From: Sphingobacteriales bacterium 50-39
GTDB taxonomy: Bacteria > Bacteroidota > Bacteroidia > Chitinophagales > Chitinophagaceae
Assembly: GCA_001898505.1 (NCBI GenBank)
Contig: MKTZ01000016.1
Coordinates: forward strand, 124,001-188,000
Direction: 5' to 3'
Length of the DNA: 64,000 nucleotides
Positions 1 to 8,349 of the stretch are shown here, piece by piece. Each line of letters starts with the position of its first letter. The first letter of the stretch is position 1. Under the pieces are notes generated by a model, which made no database searches, was not told the DNA's origin, and saw only the letters and a list, made by a program, of their open reading frames with translations. The position numbers and the translations under genes were made by a program.

Positions 1-2
1 TA

Positions 3-1658
3 TCACTCAAGGCAAGGGGTAAAGCGGGCGACCGCATCATCATCTCTCATGCGGAGGTATTGGATAAGACAGGAAATTTTTATACGGACAACCTGCGTAG
101 CGCCAAGGCCAGCGATACATTCATTCTCAAAGGAAATGGCGACGAGGTCTTCGAACCCCACTTTACGTTTCATGGCTTCCGCTATATCCGCATCGAAGGA
201 TATCCTGGTGTGCTGAGCAAAGATGATCTGCAAGCTGTAGCCTTATATTCGGATATGCCCCGGACAGGGAGCTTCCGTTGTTCCAATCCTTTGATCAATC
301 AACTGCAGCATAATATCCAATGGGGGCAGCGGGGTAATTTCCTGGATGTGCCTACCGACTGTCCGCAGCGGGACGAGCGGCTGGGCTGGACCGGTGATGC
401 GCAGGTCTTTTCCCGCACGGCCGCCTTTAATATGGGAGTGGACAATTTCTTTACCAAGTGGTTAAAGGACGTGGCGGCGGATCAATCGCCCAAAGGGGCC
501 GTGCCCTTTGTCATCCCCAATGTGCTGGGCAATGGCGCCAGTGCAGGCTGGGCCGATGTAGGGACGATCATTCCCTGGAATATGTACCTTGCCTATGGGG
601 ACAGAAGAGTGCTGGAAGAGCAATACCCAAGTATGAAGGCCTGGGTGGAGTACATGCGGGGGCAAAGCAAGGACGACCTGTGGAATACGGGTTTTCATTT
701 TGGGGACTGGCTATTCTACCGGCCTTTTGACGACAACGATGGAAGGAGCGCCGTCACGGATAAATATCTCATCGCGCAATGCTTTTATGCACATAGCACA
801 CAGCTGCTCATCAACGCGGCCAGGGTGCTGGGCCGTACAGAGGAAGCTGCCGCCTATGAACAGCTGCTGAAAAGGATCAAGGCGGCATTTGTGCGGGAAT
901 ACATGACCCCGAACGGAAGACTTGTCTCCGGTACGCAAACAGCCTATGTGCTGGCACTCGAGTTCGACATGCTGCCGGATTCTTTACAGACACAGGCTGC
1001 CAGGCGGCTGGCAGACAATGTCAAGGATTATGGGTATCACCTGACTACAGGATTCCTTGGTACTCCCTATCTCTGTCATGTGCTGAGCAAATGGGGTTAT
1101 ACAGATATCTCCTACCGGCTGTTGTTGCAGGAGAACTACCCTTCCTGGCTGTACCCCGTAAAGATGGGCGCCACTACTATCTGGGAAAGATGGGATGGTA
1201 TCAGGCCCGACAGCAGCTTTCAAACGCCAGGTATGAACTCTTTCAATCACTATTCCTATGGCGCCATCGGGGACTGGATGTATCGCGTCGTAGCCGGTCT
1301 CGATACATACGAAGATGAACCCGGGTATAAGCACAGCAGGATCTATCCCCACCCCGGTGGAGGACTGACGGAAGCCGAGGCCAAACTGGAAACGGGTTAT
1401 GGCGAGCTGTCCTCCCGCTGGAAAAAGGAAAAGGATTCCCTTCTGCTGGATGTCGTCATTCCTCCCAATACGAGCTCTACGGTATATATCCCGGCGCCCG
1501 AAGGCGGAGTGGTAACGGAAGGCGGACGGCTGCTGGGTAATGTAAAGGAAATAAAGATCGCCGGTGTCGGCAGGGGGTATCTCATGGTAGACCTTGGCTC
1601 CGGCAGCTATCATTTTGCGGTGCAGCAACCAGCGGATACCCCGGAAAAAGGGAAATAA
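3..1658 (+). CDS. Alpha-L-rhamnosidase, GH78 (5' partial)
   Basis: The reading frame is open to the window edge, so the start lies upstream; 551 residues are visible. The protein matches the C-terminal part of glycoside hydrolase family 78, which removes terminal L-rhamnose from plant glycosides and polysaccharides by inversion. Visible family hallmarks are TDCPQRDERLGWTGD, holding the acidic residues of the (alpha/alpha)6 barrel active site, then MGATTIWERWDG, which holds the conserved glutamate taken as general base, and SFNHYSYGAIGDW near the end of the barrel. A beta-sandwich C-terminal domain follows. The usual N-terminal signal peptide and carbohydrate-binding domains are outside the window. 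The TTG near position 60 is internal, because residues such as GDRIIISHAEVL upstream also fit the family. The stop codon overlaps the first copy of an intergenic hairpin repeat. Confidence 0.93.
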   Translation, partial: SLKARGKAGDRIIISHAEVLDKTGNFYTDNLRSAKASDTFILKGNGDEVFEPHFTFHGFRYIRIEGYPGVLSKDDLQAVALYSDMPRTGSFRCSNPLINQLQHNIQWGQRGNFLDVPTDCPQRDERLGWTGDAQVFSRTAAFNMGVDNFFTKWLKDVAADQSPKGAVPFVIPNVLGNGASAGWADVGTIIPWNMYLAYGDRRVLEEQYPSMKAWVEYMRGQSKDDLWNTGFHFGDWLFYRPFDDNDGRSAVTDKYLIAQCFYAHSTQLLINAARVLGRTEEAAAYEQLLKRIKAAFVREYMTPNGRLVSGTQTAYVLALEFDMLPDSLQTQAARRLADNVKDYGYHLTTGFLGTPYLCHVLSKWGYTDISYRLLLQENYPSWLYPVKMGATTIWERWDGIRPDSSFQTPGMNSFNHYSYGAIGDWMYRVVAGLDTYEDEPGYKHSRIYPHPGGGLTEAEAKLETGYGELSSRWKKEKDSLLLDVVIPPNTSSTVYIPAPEGGVVTEGGRLLGNVKEIKIAGVGRGYLMVDLGSGSYHFAVQQPADTPEKGK

Positions 1659-1815
1659 TGTCCGGACAACGAGCCTCCGGCTCGTTCTGAAAATATTTAA
1701 ACCAAAAGAAGGTCATCATTGTTACTAACGGGCAAACGGGTCATACTCGTTTGCCCGAATATTTTTCAGGAGCCCCGGGATGGGGTCGTCTGGAGGACAG
1801 ACATTTAATATACAA
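1656..1815. repeat. Intergenic inverted-repeat cluster after GH78
   Basis: The gap holds three palindromes. At 1668-1686 AACGAGCC and GGCTCGTT flank a 3-nt loop, beginning 9 nt after the stop codon. At about 1730-1757 CGGGCAAACG and CGTTTGCCCG flank a short loop. At 1770-1787 there is a CCCC/GGGG hairpin, followed by GTCTGGAGGACAGACAT, the reverse complement of the core shared with the copies at 11.5 and 34.5 kb. The first hairpin with its flanks is identical over 26 bases to 22505-22530. It could also end transcription of the rhamnosidase gene, but there is no long T tract. Confidence 0.6.
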
Positions 1816-1868
1816 CAGAAAGGCTTTTTCGATGCAGCAATCAATCAAAGAATCAAACAGCATGGGCT

Positions 1869-2900
1869 ATGAAACATTTTTTACGTTGGACGATCATCTT
1901 TATGGTGATAGCCTGCGACGCAGGTGAGACGCTTTTTGCACAGGAAGACGCGCCAAACCTCCTGCTCCGCATTTATGAGGACAATGATTTTATCAATGCC
2001 TTTGGCGTGGGCACGGATGATGCCTATACCAATGGCACCCGGATCGATCTGTTCTACACAAAGAAACATCCCTCTCGCGGCATAGACAGGTTTTTACCCA
2101 CAGCCGGCACGGGCAGTATCAATACATATGGATGGGGGTTCATGCAATTGATGTTTACGCCGGATGATATCACCCGATCAGACTATCAGCCGAATGATTA
2201 TCCCTATTCGGGGGCTTTGATCGCCACCCACACATTGTATTCCTATAATCCTGTCAAAAAATTCGACTGGCAGACGGAACTGGTCGCGGGTGTCATAGGT
2301 CCGGCATCGCTGGCAGCAGAGACACAAGCGTTTGTACACAAGCTTATCCACTACTATAAACCCATGGGGTGGCCCCATCAGTTTAAAAACGACCTGCTGA
2401 TCAATATCAATATGACGGGAGAAAAGGAACTGGCATCCGTGGGACAGGCGCTGGAGATCATCGGAGGCAGCCAGGTCTTTCTTGGTACGATGTTAAATGG
2501 GATAGCTTTCTATCCTTTGATCCGGATAGGGAAAATGACCCCTTATTTTCACGGCTATATGACCCAGTACAGCAGTCCGGGAAGCTCTGTAAAGAGCAGG
2601 CATATAAAAAAATGGCAGGCATATTTTATGCTGAAGCCCGAAGCGCAGCTCATTTTTACGAATGCCTTGCTGGAAGGAGGGATGTTCACGGGCAACCCGA
2701 ATCTCAAAACGGGTCATAAGGGTGACAGACCGCCTCTTCCCTATCACGGACTGGAAAGATGGGTCTATTCATTGAATTATGGGGCCGTGGTATCATCGGG
2801 AAATTTTAGTATTTCTTTTATGCAGAGCACTTCTTCGGCAATGATGAAAGGTCTTTATTGCCATGATGTCGGAAATATTTCTTTGTATTTTGCATGGTAA
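1869..2900 (+). CDS. Lipid A deacylase LpxR family outer membrane protein
   Basis: This 343-residue protein has a signal peptide ending near FAQ and resembles the LpxR family (DUF2219). In known members LpxR is an outer membrane beta-barrel that removes the 3'-acyloxyacyl group of lipid A in a calcium-dependent way. The N-terminal EDNDF and DDAYTNGTRIDLFY stretches match the conserved Asn, Asp and Thr residues, and LIHYYKPMGWPHQF gives the conserved His and surrounding segment. Alternating strands with aromatic ends fill the rest, and the protein ends in a terminal aromatic residue as is usual for barrels. It lies just upstream of a START-like gene on the same strand with a 9-nt gap, so the two are probably co-transcribed. 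Activity on lipid A is inferred from family membership. Confidence 0.82.
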   Translation: MKHFLRWTIIFMVIACDAGETLFAQEDAPNLLLRIYEDNDFINAFGVGTDDAYTNGTRIDLFYTKKHPSRGIDRFLPTAGTGSINTYGWGFMQLMFTPDDITRSDYQPNDYPYSGALIATHTLYSYNPVKKFDWQTELVAGVIGPASLAAETQAFVHKLIHYYKPMGWPHQFKNDLLININMTGEKELASVGQALEIIGGSQVFLGTMLNGIAFYPLIRIGKMTPYFHGYMTQYSSPGSSVKSRHIKKWQAYFMLKPEAQLIFTNALLEGGMFTGNPNLKTGHKGDRPPLPYHGLERWVYSLNYGAVVSSGNFSISFMQSTSSAMMKGLYCHDVGNISLYFAW

Positions 2901-2909
2901 ACCTAACCT

Positions 2910-3557
2910 ATGCGGCAAAAAAACTTATTATTCACGATAGCCTGTACCCTTCAGCTGTTATCGCTCCGGGCCCAGCAGGAATGGAACCTGAAAAAGGATG
3001 AAAATGGTATAAAGGTATACAGCAGGAGCAGCGAACATACCAACTACAACGAGCTGCGTGTCGAAATGACATTGCAGGCCAGCCTTTCTTCCGTGGCAGC
3101 GCTGGTGCTGGACATCGGGAACTATCCCAACTGGAGCTTCAATACCAAACAAACCTCCATTTTAAAGACGATCGGCCCTTCGGAGCTGTATTTCTATTCA
3201 GAGATCCATTCACCCTGGCCGGCAAGTAACCGGGACCTGGCGATCCATCTGGTTGTCGCCCAAGATCCAAATACTAAGGTAATGACCATTCACGCTGAAG
3301 AATTACCCAACTATATACCTGTCAAGGAAGGCTTGGTCCGTGTACCATTGTCCGATGAGGTATGGACTGTCACGCAGGCAAACAATGGTTTTATAAAAAT
3401 AGACTATCGCATCACGATCGATCCCGGCGCCGGAACACCCGCCTGGCTGATCAATATGTTCTCCGTCAAAGGCCCCTTTGAGACCTTTTCTCATGTCAGG
3501 GAGCAGTTGAAGGCACCAAAATACAGGGATACAAAACTTTCTTTTATCAGGGATTGA
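2910..3557 (+). CDS. START-like lipid-transfer domain protein
   Basis: A 215-residue protein with a signal peptide (cleavage near LRAQQ) followed by one START-type helix-grip domain. Supporting stretches are EWNLKKDENGIKVYSR at the start of the mature protein, a central IHSPWPASNRDLAIHL typical of START domains, and a C-terminal amphipathic helix containing FETFSHVREQLK. START domains bind lipids or other hydrophobic ligands in a deep cavity; bacterial secreted versions are poorly characterised, so no ligand is proposed. The gene follows the LpxR-like gene almost directly, which suggests a joint envelope role. The ATG at 2910 gives a clean signal peptide and is the preferred start. Confidence 0.8.
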   Translation: MRQKNLLFTIACTLQLLSLRAQQEWNLKKDENGIKVYSRSSEHTNYNELRVEMTLQASLSSVAALVLDIGNYPNWSFNTKQTSILKTIGPSELYFYSEIHSPWPASNRDLAIHLVVAQDPNTKVMTIHAEELPNYIPVKEGLVRVPLSDEVWTVTQANNGFIKIDYRITIDPGAGTPAWLINMFSVKGPFETFSHVREQLKAPKYRDTKLSFIRD

Positions 3558-3685
3558 ACTTTTTTTAACCAGGCCCGTTATCTATTGTACACTCACCCAA
3601 CAGTTGTTGATTGAGTGCAAGACTGACAGACGACGAATAACAGATAGGAACAGATAAGCATTTCGAACCATAAAACAATAGAAAA

Positions 3686-4270
3686 ATGAAAACGAAACAC
3701 AAGGTAGGTGTAGCCGCATTGGCATTATTAGGTTTTTTAGCGTACGCAGGCAAGACAAAGGCGCAGGATGCTCCGAAATCCTCAGCCCCCAAACAGGAGT
3801 TCAGATTAAGTGTAGGCCCTGAGGTGGGCGTTCCGGTGGGAAATCTCTCCGACGTTTATAACTGGAACATCGGCGGGTCTATACAGGCCGATATCCCCAT
3901 CGTGCAGAGCCTGTATGTTACCGTCAACGCAGGGTACAACAATTTCTTCATCAAGGACGAATTTAAAAAGCTGGGTGGTCACAATATGCAGCTAATACCT
4001 GTCAAGGCAGGTCTGAAATATTTCCCTGTGGGAAATATCTTCTATGTACAGGGTGAGGCCGGTGTCTCTTTCCTGGCTAACAAGAGCGACCTGCAGGCCA
4101 ACAAGTCCACCGCATTTGTATATGCCCCCCAGATTGGCGCGCTGATCCCGTTGGCCCCGAAGAACTATCTTGACGTAGGCTTCCGCTGGGAAGGCACGGC
4201 TTCTTTTTATGATGGCGGCACGGCTGCCAACTTCCTCGGATTGCGTGTAGCGTACTCCTTCGGTTTATAA
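3686..4270 (+). CDS. Small outer membrane beta-barrel protein
   Basis: A 194-residue protein with a signal peptide ending near TKAQD and a mature part made of alternating strands, including EFRLSVGPEVGVPVGNL, LYVTVNAGYN and FLGLRVAYSFGL. It ends in a hydrophobic residue after an aromatic-rich strand, as small 8-stranded barrels do. This fits the OmpA-barrel/PF13568-type outer membrane proteins common in Bacteroidota, whose functions are mostly unknown. It is a single-gene unit: it is preceded by about 130 bases without a gene and followed by a strong intrinsic terminator at 4282-4320. No ligand or partner is evident from the sequence. Confidence 0.8.
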   Translation: MKTKHKVGVAALALLGFLAYAGKTKAQDAPKSSAPKQEFRLSVGPEVGVPVGNLSDVYNWNIGGSIQADIPIVQSLYVTVNAGYNNFFIKDEFKKLGGHNMQLIPVKAGLKYFPVGNIFYVQGEAGVSFLANKSDLQANKSTAFVYAPQIGALIPLAPKNYLDVGFRWEGTASFYDGGTAANFLGLRVAYSFGL

Positions 4271-4281
4271 TTATTTAACCT

Positions 4282-4322
4282 ACCCTGTCCGGCCTTTACC
4301 GGACAGGGTTTATTTTTTTTCC
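4282..4322 (+). terminator. Rho-independent terminator of the small barrel gene
   Basis: An 11-bp stem (ACCCTGTCCGG and CCGGACAGGGT) with a 6-nt loop is followed directly by a run of T residues. It lies 12 nt after the stop codon of the upstream gene and is a textbook intrinsic terminator. Confidence 0.9.
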
Positions 4323-4348
4323 TTAATTTAGTGTTTAAACATTAAAAT

Positions 4349-4882
4349 ATGGCTACAACCAAATGGATACTCGATCCCTCGCACTCTGAAGTCGAATTCA
4401 AGGTCAGGCATATGATGATCTCCACTGTCAGCGGCAAGTTCACGAAGTTTGACGCCGACCTCCAGACGGAGGACGAAGATTTTATGACGGCCAAAGTAAG
4501 CTTCACCATCGACGTAAATTCCATTACCACCGGGAATGAACAGCGTGATGGCCATTTGCAGGCTTCGGATTTCTTTGAAAGCTCCAAATATCCGCAGATC
4601 AGGTTCACCGCCACCAAATATGAGAATGTGGATAACGATGGCTCTTATGAGGTATATGGCGACCTTACTATCCGGGATGTCACCAAACAGGTGAAGCTGG
4701 ATGCAGAGTTCGGAGGTGTAATAAAGGATCCCTGGGGCAATACCCGTGCGGGTATCACGGTCAGCGGCAAGATCAACCGTAAAGAATATGGCCTGCAATT
4801 CCATGCCGTAACAGAAACAGGCAGTCTTGTCGTCAGCGACGAAGTCCGTATCCATCTGGGATTGGAGTTCGTCAAGGGATAG
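4349..4882 (+). CDS. YceI-like lipocalin-fold protein
   Basis: A 177-residue protein that matches the YceI family along its whole length. It opens with TKWILDPSHSEVEFKVRHMMISTVSGKF, shown here only in part as DPSHSEVEFKVRH, and ends with EVRIHLGLEFVKG. YceI proteins form an extended lipocalin-like barrel that binds polyisoprenoid chains; many are periplasmic. No signal peptide is visible here, so a cytoplasmic location is more likely, as in many Bacteroidota members. A TAATTTAG element at 4324-4331 resembles the Bacteroidota -7 box and could drive the gene. The ABC-F gene starts 14 nt downstream. Confidence 0.87.
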   Translation: MATTKWILDPSHSEVEFKVRHMMISTVSGKFTKFDADLQTEDEDFMTAKVSFTIDVNSITTGNEQRDGHLQASDFFESSKYPQIRFTATKYENVDNDGSYEVYGDLTIRDVTKQVKLDAEFGGVIKDPWGNTRAGITVSGKINRKEYGLQFHAVTETGSLVVSDEVRIHLGLEFVKG

Positions 4883-4884
4883 CT

Positions 4885-4892
4885 TATCTTTG
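4885..4892 (+). promoter_or_regulatory. Possible -7 box (TAnnTTTG) before the ABC-F gene
   Basis: TATCTTTG matches the Bacteroidota -7 consensus exactly. Transcription would begin almost at the ATG at 4897, giving a nearly leaderless message, so it may be fortuitous. No convincing -33 TTG was found. Confidence 0.3.
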
Positions 4893-4896
4893 CGGG

Positions 4897-6783
4897 ATGC
4901 ATTATGTTTCTGTCGAAGGTCTGAGCAAATCGTACGGCGTAAAACCCCTTTTCGGGGGCATTAGCTTTCATATAGAAGAAGGAGATAAGATCGCGCTGGT
5001 AGCCAGGAATGGCAGCGGCAAATCCACCTTACTTAAGATATTAGCGTCTACCGAAACGGCCGATAGCGGCACTGTCTGGATACATAAAGATGTCACCGTG
5101 GCATTGTTCGAACAGGAACCTGTGTTCATGGAGGACAGGTCCATCCTGGACAATATCTTTCATCACAGCCATCCCGTCATCAATGCCATCCGGGAATACG
5201 AAAAGGTCAGCGAAGAGGAAGATATCGACAAGCTGACGGCCGCCATTGTAAAAATGGATGAGCTGGGCGCCTGGGATTTCGATGCCAAGGTCAAACAAAT
5301 CTTAGGCAAGCTGAACATCCACCACCTGCAGCAGATCACGGGCACCCTCTCCGGTGGGCAGCGCAAACGGGTAGCTCTTGCCAAGACCCTTATCGACATC
5401 GGCTTCGAACATAAGCATGTGCTCCTCATCATGGATGAACCTACCAACCACCTGGATGTAGAAATGGTGGAATGGCTGGAACATTATCTGAATCAGGAAA
5501 AGGTTACCCTTCTTCTGGTGACGCACGACCGGTATTTCCTGGACGCGGTGTGCAATGAGATATGGGAAATGGATGGCAGCAATCTATATACCTACAAAGG
5601 CGATTACGAAAATTACCTGGAGAAAAAAGCAGCCCGTCTGGAGAACGAGACATCCAGCATCGAGAAAGCCCGCAACACCTATCGTAAGGAGCTCGAGTGG
5701 ATGCGCAAACAGCCCAAGGCCAGAACGACAAAGAGCAAGAGCAGACAGGATAATTTCTATGCGGTAGAGGCAAAGGCCAAACAACGGATAGAAGACCAGC
5801 AGGTGGAGCTGCAGGTAAAGATGAACAGACTGGGTGGAAAAGTGGTCGAACTGAAAAAGGTTTATAAGAGCTTTGATGATAAGGTAATACTTAAAGGGTT
5901 TGACTATACTTTCAAAAGAGGCGAAAGACTGGGTGTCGTCGGAAAAAATGGAGTAGGCAAATCCACCTTCATTAATATCCTCCAGGGCATCGAACAACCC
6001 GACAGCGGGAAGGTCAATGTCGGGGAGACGGTGATCTTCGGCAACTACTCCCAACAGGGACTGGTCATAAAAGAAGATCAGCGGGTAATTGAATATGTAA
6101 AGAACATAGCCGAGGTCTTTCCCCTGGCAGCAGGAGGCTCCCTCAGTGCATCCCAGTTCCTCAACCTCTTCCTCTTTCCCCCCGAGCAGCAGTATACGTA
6201 TATCTCCAAGCTCAGTGGCGGAGAAAAAAGAAGGCTCCACCTTCTGTCCATCCTTTTCCGCAACCCCAACTTCCTGGTGCTGGACGAACCTACTAATGAT
6301 CTGGACCTGCCCACACTGGGAGTGCTGGAGAATTTCCTGAGCGAATACCAGGGTTGCCTGCTCATCGTCTCCCACGACCGGTATTTTATGGACAGGCTGG
6401 TAGATCACCTGCTGGTGCTGGAAGGCAATGGTGTCGTCAGGGATTTCCCCGGAAACTATACGCAATACCGCATGGCGCAGCGCGAAGAAGAGGATACGGC
6501 CACGCCCGATGTCAAGCCCACTGCTCAACAGACAGCTCCCGCAGCATCTGCCCCGGCTACCGAAAAAAGAAGATTGTCCTACAAAGAAAAAAGAGAGCTG
6601 GAAGGTCTCGACAAGGAGATCACCCAACTGACAGAAGAGAAAAAACAGGTCACCGAAAAACTAAACAGCGGCGCCACAGCTTTCGACGAATTGCAAAGAC
6701 TTTCCATACGTATAGGCGAGATCGAACAGCAGCTGGACGAAAAGGAGCTACGCTGGCTGGAACTCAGCGAGGCGGAGAGTTGA
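4897..6783 (+). CDS. ABC-F family ATPase (Uup/EttA-like)
   Basis: This 628-residue protein has two ABC ATPase domains and no membrane segment. The first Walker A is at residues 38-44 (NGSGKST), with signature LSGGQRKR near 151 and Walker B IMDEPTNHLD near 178. The second set is GKNGVGKST near 350, LSGGEKRR near 437 and LVLDEPTNDLD near 460. A charged linker separates the domains, and the C-terminus (about 560-628) is a predicted coiled coil, as in Uup. ABC-F proteins act on the ribosome or on RNA or DNA structures rather than in transport; the Uup-like tail is linked in other species to branched-DNA or ribosome binding. The exact subfamily is uncertain. No resistance role is indicated by the sequence. 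Confidence 0.92.
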   Translation: MHYVSVEGLSKSYGVKPLFGGISFHIEEGDKIALVARNGSGKSTLLKILASTETADSGTVWIHKDVTVALFEQEPVFMEDRSILDNIFHHSHPVINAIREYEKVSEEEDIDKLTAAIVKMDELGAWDFDAKVKQILGKLNIHHLQQITGTLSGGQRKRVALAKTLIDIGFEHKHVLLIMDEPTNHLDVEMVEWLEHYLNQEKVTLLLVTHDRYFLDAVCNEIWEMDGSNLYTYKGDYENYLEKKAARLENETSSIEKARNTYRKELEWMRKQPKARTTKSKSRQDNFYAVEAKAKQRIEDQQVELQVKMNRLGGKVVELKKVYKSFDDKVILKGFDYTFKRGERLGVVGKNGVGKSTFINILQGIEQPDSGKVNVGETVIFGNYSQQGLVIKEDQRVIEYVKNIAEVFPLAAGGSLSASQFLNLFLFPPEQQYTYISKLSGGEKRRLHLLSILFRNPNFLVLDEPTNDLDLPTLGVLENFLSEYQGCLLIVSHDRYFMDRLVDHLLVLEGNGVVRDFPGNYTQYRMAQREEEDTATPDVKPTAQQTAPAASAPATEKRRLSYKEKRELEGLDKEITQLTEEKKQVTEKLNSGATAFDELQRLSIRIGEIEQQLDEKELRWLELSEAES

Positions 6784-6790
6784 CCACTTC

Positions 6791-6816
6791 TCCGGGAGGA
6801 GCCCCGGAAAGATTTT
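6791..6816 (+). terminator. Weak hairpin after the ABC-F gene
   Basis: TCCGGG and CCCGGA form a 6-bp stem with a 6-nt loop, followed by a short AT-rich stretch with four T residues. It may partly terminate the ABC-F transcript before the peptidase gene. Confidence 0.4.
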
Positions 6817-6822
6817 ATCCAT

Positions 6823-6830
6823 TATATTTG
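6823..6830 (+). promoter_or_regulatory. Possible -7 box for the M28 peptidase gene
   Basis: TATATTTG fits the TAnnTTTG consensus and sits 16 nt before the ATG at 6846. No clear -33 TTG is visible at the expected distance. Confidence 0.4.
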
Positions 6831-6845
6831 GCACCAAAAACCCTT

Positions 6846-8342
6846 ATGTCACGTCTTTTGTTCCTGTTGCCGGTTCTCCTTCTTACCAGCCTGGTCCATG
6901 CCCAGGAAAGGCCCGCCCCCGATGCCTATGCGGATGTCATTACACCCGGGGATCTGCGGACACACCTGTTCCGGGTAGCCAGCAAGGAATTCGAAGGCCG
7001 CGAGACAGGCACCGAAGGGCAAAGAAAGGCGGCTGCCTACATCGAAGAGCAGTTCCGCAGCCTTGGTCTGCTGCCGGGCAATAAGACGAGCTTTCAGCTA
7101 TATTACCCCTTATTTCAGGATTCATTGATAAAAGCGGCCGTCCAGGTGAATGGACAGGTATTCCGCCTGTATGACGACCTTTCCGTCATCAGTGGTATCA
7201 ACCATACCGCCACCATGTATGGAGGAGAGGTGGTATTTGCGGGTTATGGTATCGCCGATTCCACCCGGGACGACTACAAAGGACTGGACGTGCGTGGGAA
7301 GATCGTAATGGTGCTGAATGGCTTGCCGGCTGGCAGCCGCCCTCCCTCCGGCAGAAGAGGTTCCCTGATCAAACAGGAGGCAGCACAGAGAAATGGCGCT
7401 GCAGCCCTGCTCATCATCCAGGCGGGGTTCCCGCAAAGGACATATCAGGGCAAAGGTTCCGTCTATCCGGACGGCTTTAAAAAGACCATCCTTCCCAATA
7501 CATTCTATGTTTCGGAAAAGATCGCGGGCGCCATTATGGGCGACGATTATATTGCCGCCAAATCCGGCGGCATCGCGGCCAGGTCGTATGCTGCGGATGT
7601 GGTCCTGGAGTTCGGCAAGGCGATCACCATGGGGCAAAGCAGCGACGTGCTGGGTCTGTTGGAAGGCACCGACCTGAAAGATCAATATGTCGTCATATCT
7701 GCGCATTATGATCACCTGGGCAAAAGGGACAGCATCATCTATTATGGTGCAGACGACGATGGTTCGGGCACGGTAAGCGTTTTGCAGCTGGCCAAGGCCT
7801 TTGCAAAAGCCAGGGAGGAAGGAAAAGGCCCCCGGCGCAGCATCCTTTTCCTGGCCAATTCCGGGGAAGAAAAAGGGCTCTGGGGCTCTGAATACTATTC
7901 CGAACATCCTGCCTACCCTCTCGAACAGACGACGGTGGACCTGAATATAGATATGATCGGACGCATCGATCCCAACCGGAAGAAAGGCGATTCGACCAAT
8001 TATGTATACGTTGTCGGCGATGACAAGATAAGCTCCGACCTCAAGCCTATCAGCGAATCCCAAAACGCCCAACATACCAGGCTGGAGCTGGACTATAAGT
8101 TCAATGATCCCTCCGATCCGGAAAGGATCTACTACCGCAGCGATCATTATAATTTCGCACGCAAGGGAGTGCCCATCATCTTTTATTTCGATGGGATCCA
8201 TAAGGATTATCATCGCCCCTCGGACACACCGGATAAGATCAACTACGAGCTGATGGCAAAAAGGGCCCGCCTGGTCTTTTATACGGCCTGGGAAATGGCT
8301 AACAGGGACAGCATGCTGAAAAGGGATATTCCCCTGAACTGA
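6846..8342 (+). CDS. Secreted M28 family zinc aminopeptidase with PA-like insert
   Basis: Starting at the ATG at 6846 gives a 498-residue protein with a good signal peptide (LLFLLPVLLLTSLVHAQ); the open frame upstream is antisense-like carry-over from the ABC-F gene and is rejected. The di-zinc ligands of family M28 are all visible: AHYDHLG near 286, GADDDGSG near 302, NSGEEKGLWG near 340, NIDMIGR near 368 and DYHRPSDTPDK near 455. A PA-type insert lies between about 100 and 240, before the catalytic core resumes. Family members are secreted or outer-membrane-associated aminopeptidases that release N-terminal amino acids. The gene stands alone, convergent with the methyltransferase gene 7 nt downstream. 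Confidence 0.92.
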   Translation: MSRLLFLLPVLLLTSLVHAQERPAPDAYADVITPGDLRTHLFRVASKEFEGRETGTEGQRKAAAYIEEQFRSLGLLPGNKTSFQLYYPLFQDSLIKAAVQVNGQVFRLYDDLSVISGINHTATMYGGEVVFAGYGIADSTRDDYKGLDVRGKIVMVLNGLPAGSRPPSGRRGSLIKQEAAQRNGAAALLIIQAGFPQRTYQGKGSVYPDGFKKTILPNTFYVSEKIAGAIMGDDYIAAKSGGIAARSYAADVVLEFGKAITMGQSSDVLGLLEGTDLKDQYVVISAHYDHLGKRDSIIYYGADDDGSGTVSVLQLAKAFAKAREEGKGPRRSILFLANSGEEKGLWGSEYYSEHPAYPLEQTTVDLNIDMIGRIDPNRKKGDSTNYVYVVGDDKISSDLKPISESQNAQHTRLELDYKFNDPSDPERIYYRSDHYNFARKGVPIIFYFDGIHKDYHRPSDTPDKINYELMAKRARLVFYTAWEMANRDSMLKRDIPLN

Positions 8343-8349
8343 TCACCCG

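Noticed and set aside
5584-6627. 347-codon minus-strand frame opposite the ABC-F gene
   Set aside because: The plus-strand protein has both Walker sets; the minus frame contains no motif.
6354-6845. Open frame continuing upstream of the M28 peptidase start
   Set aside because: It overlaps the ABC-F coding sequence in another frame, has no family similarity, and the ATG at 6846 gives a proper signal peptide.
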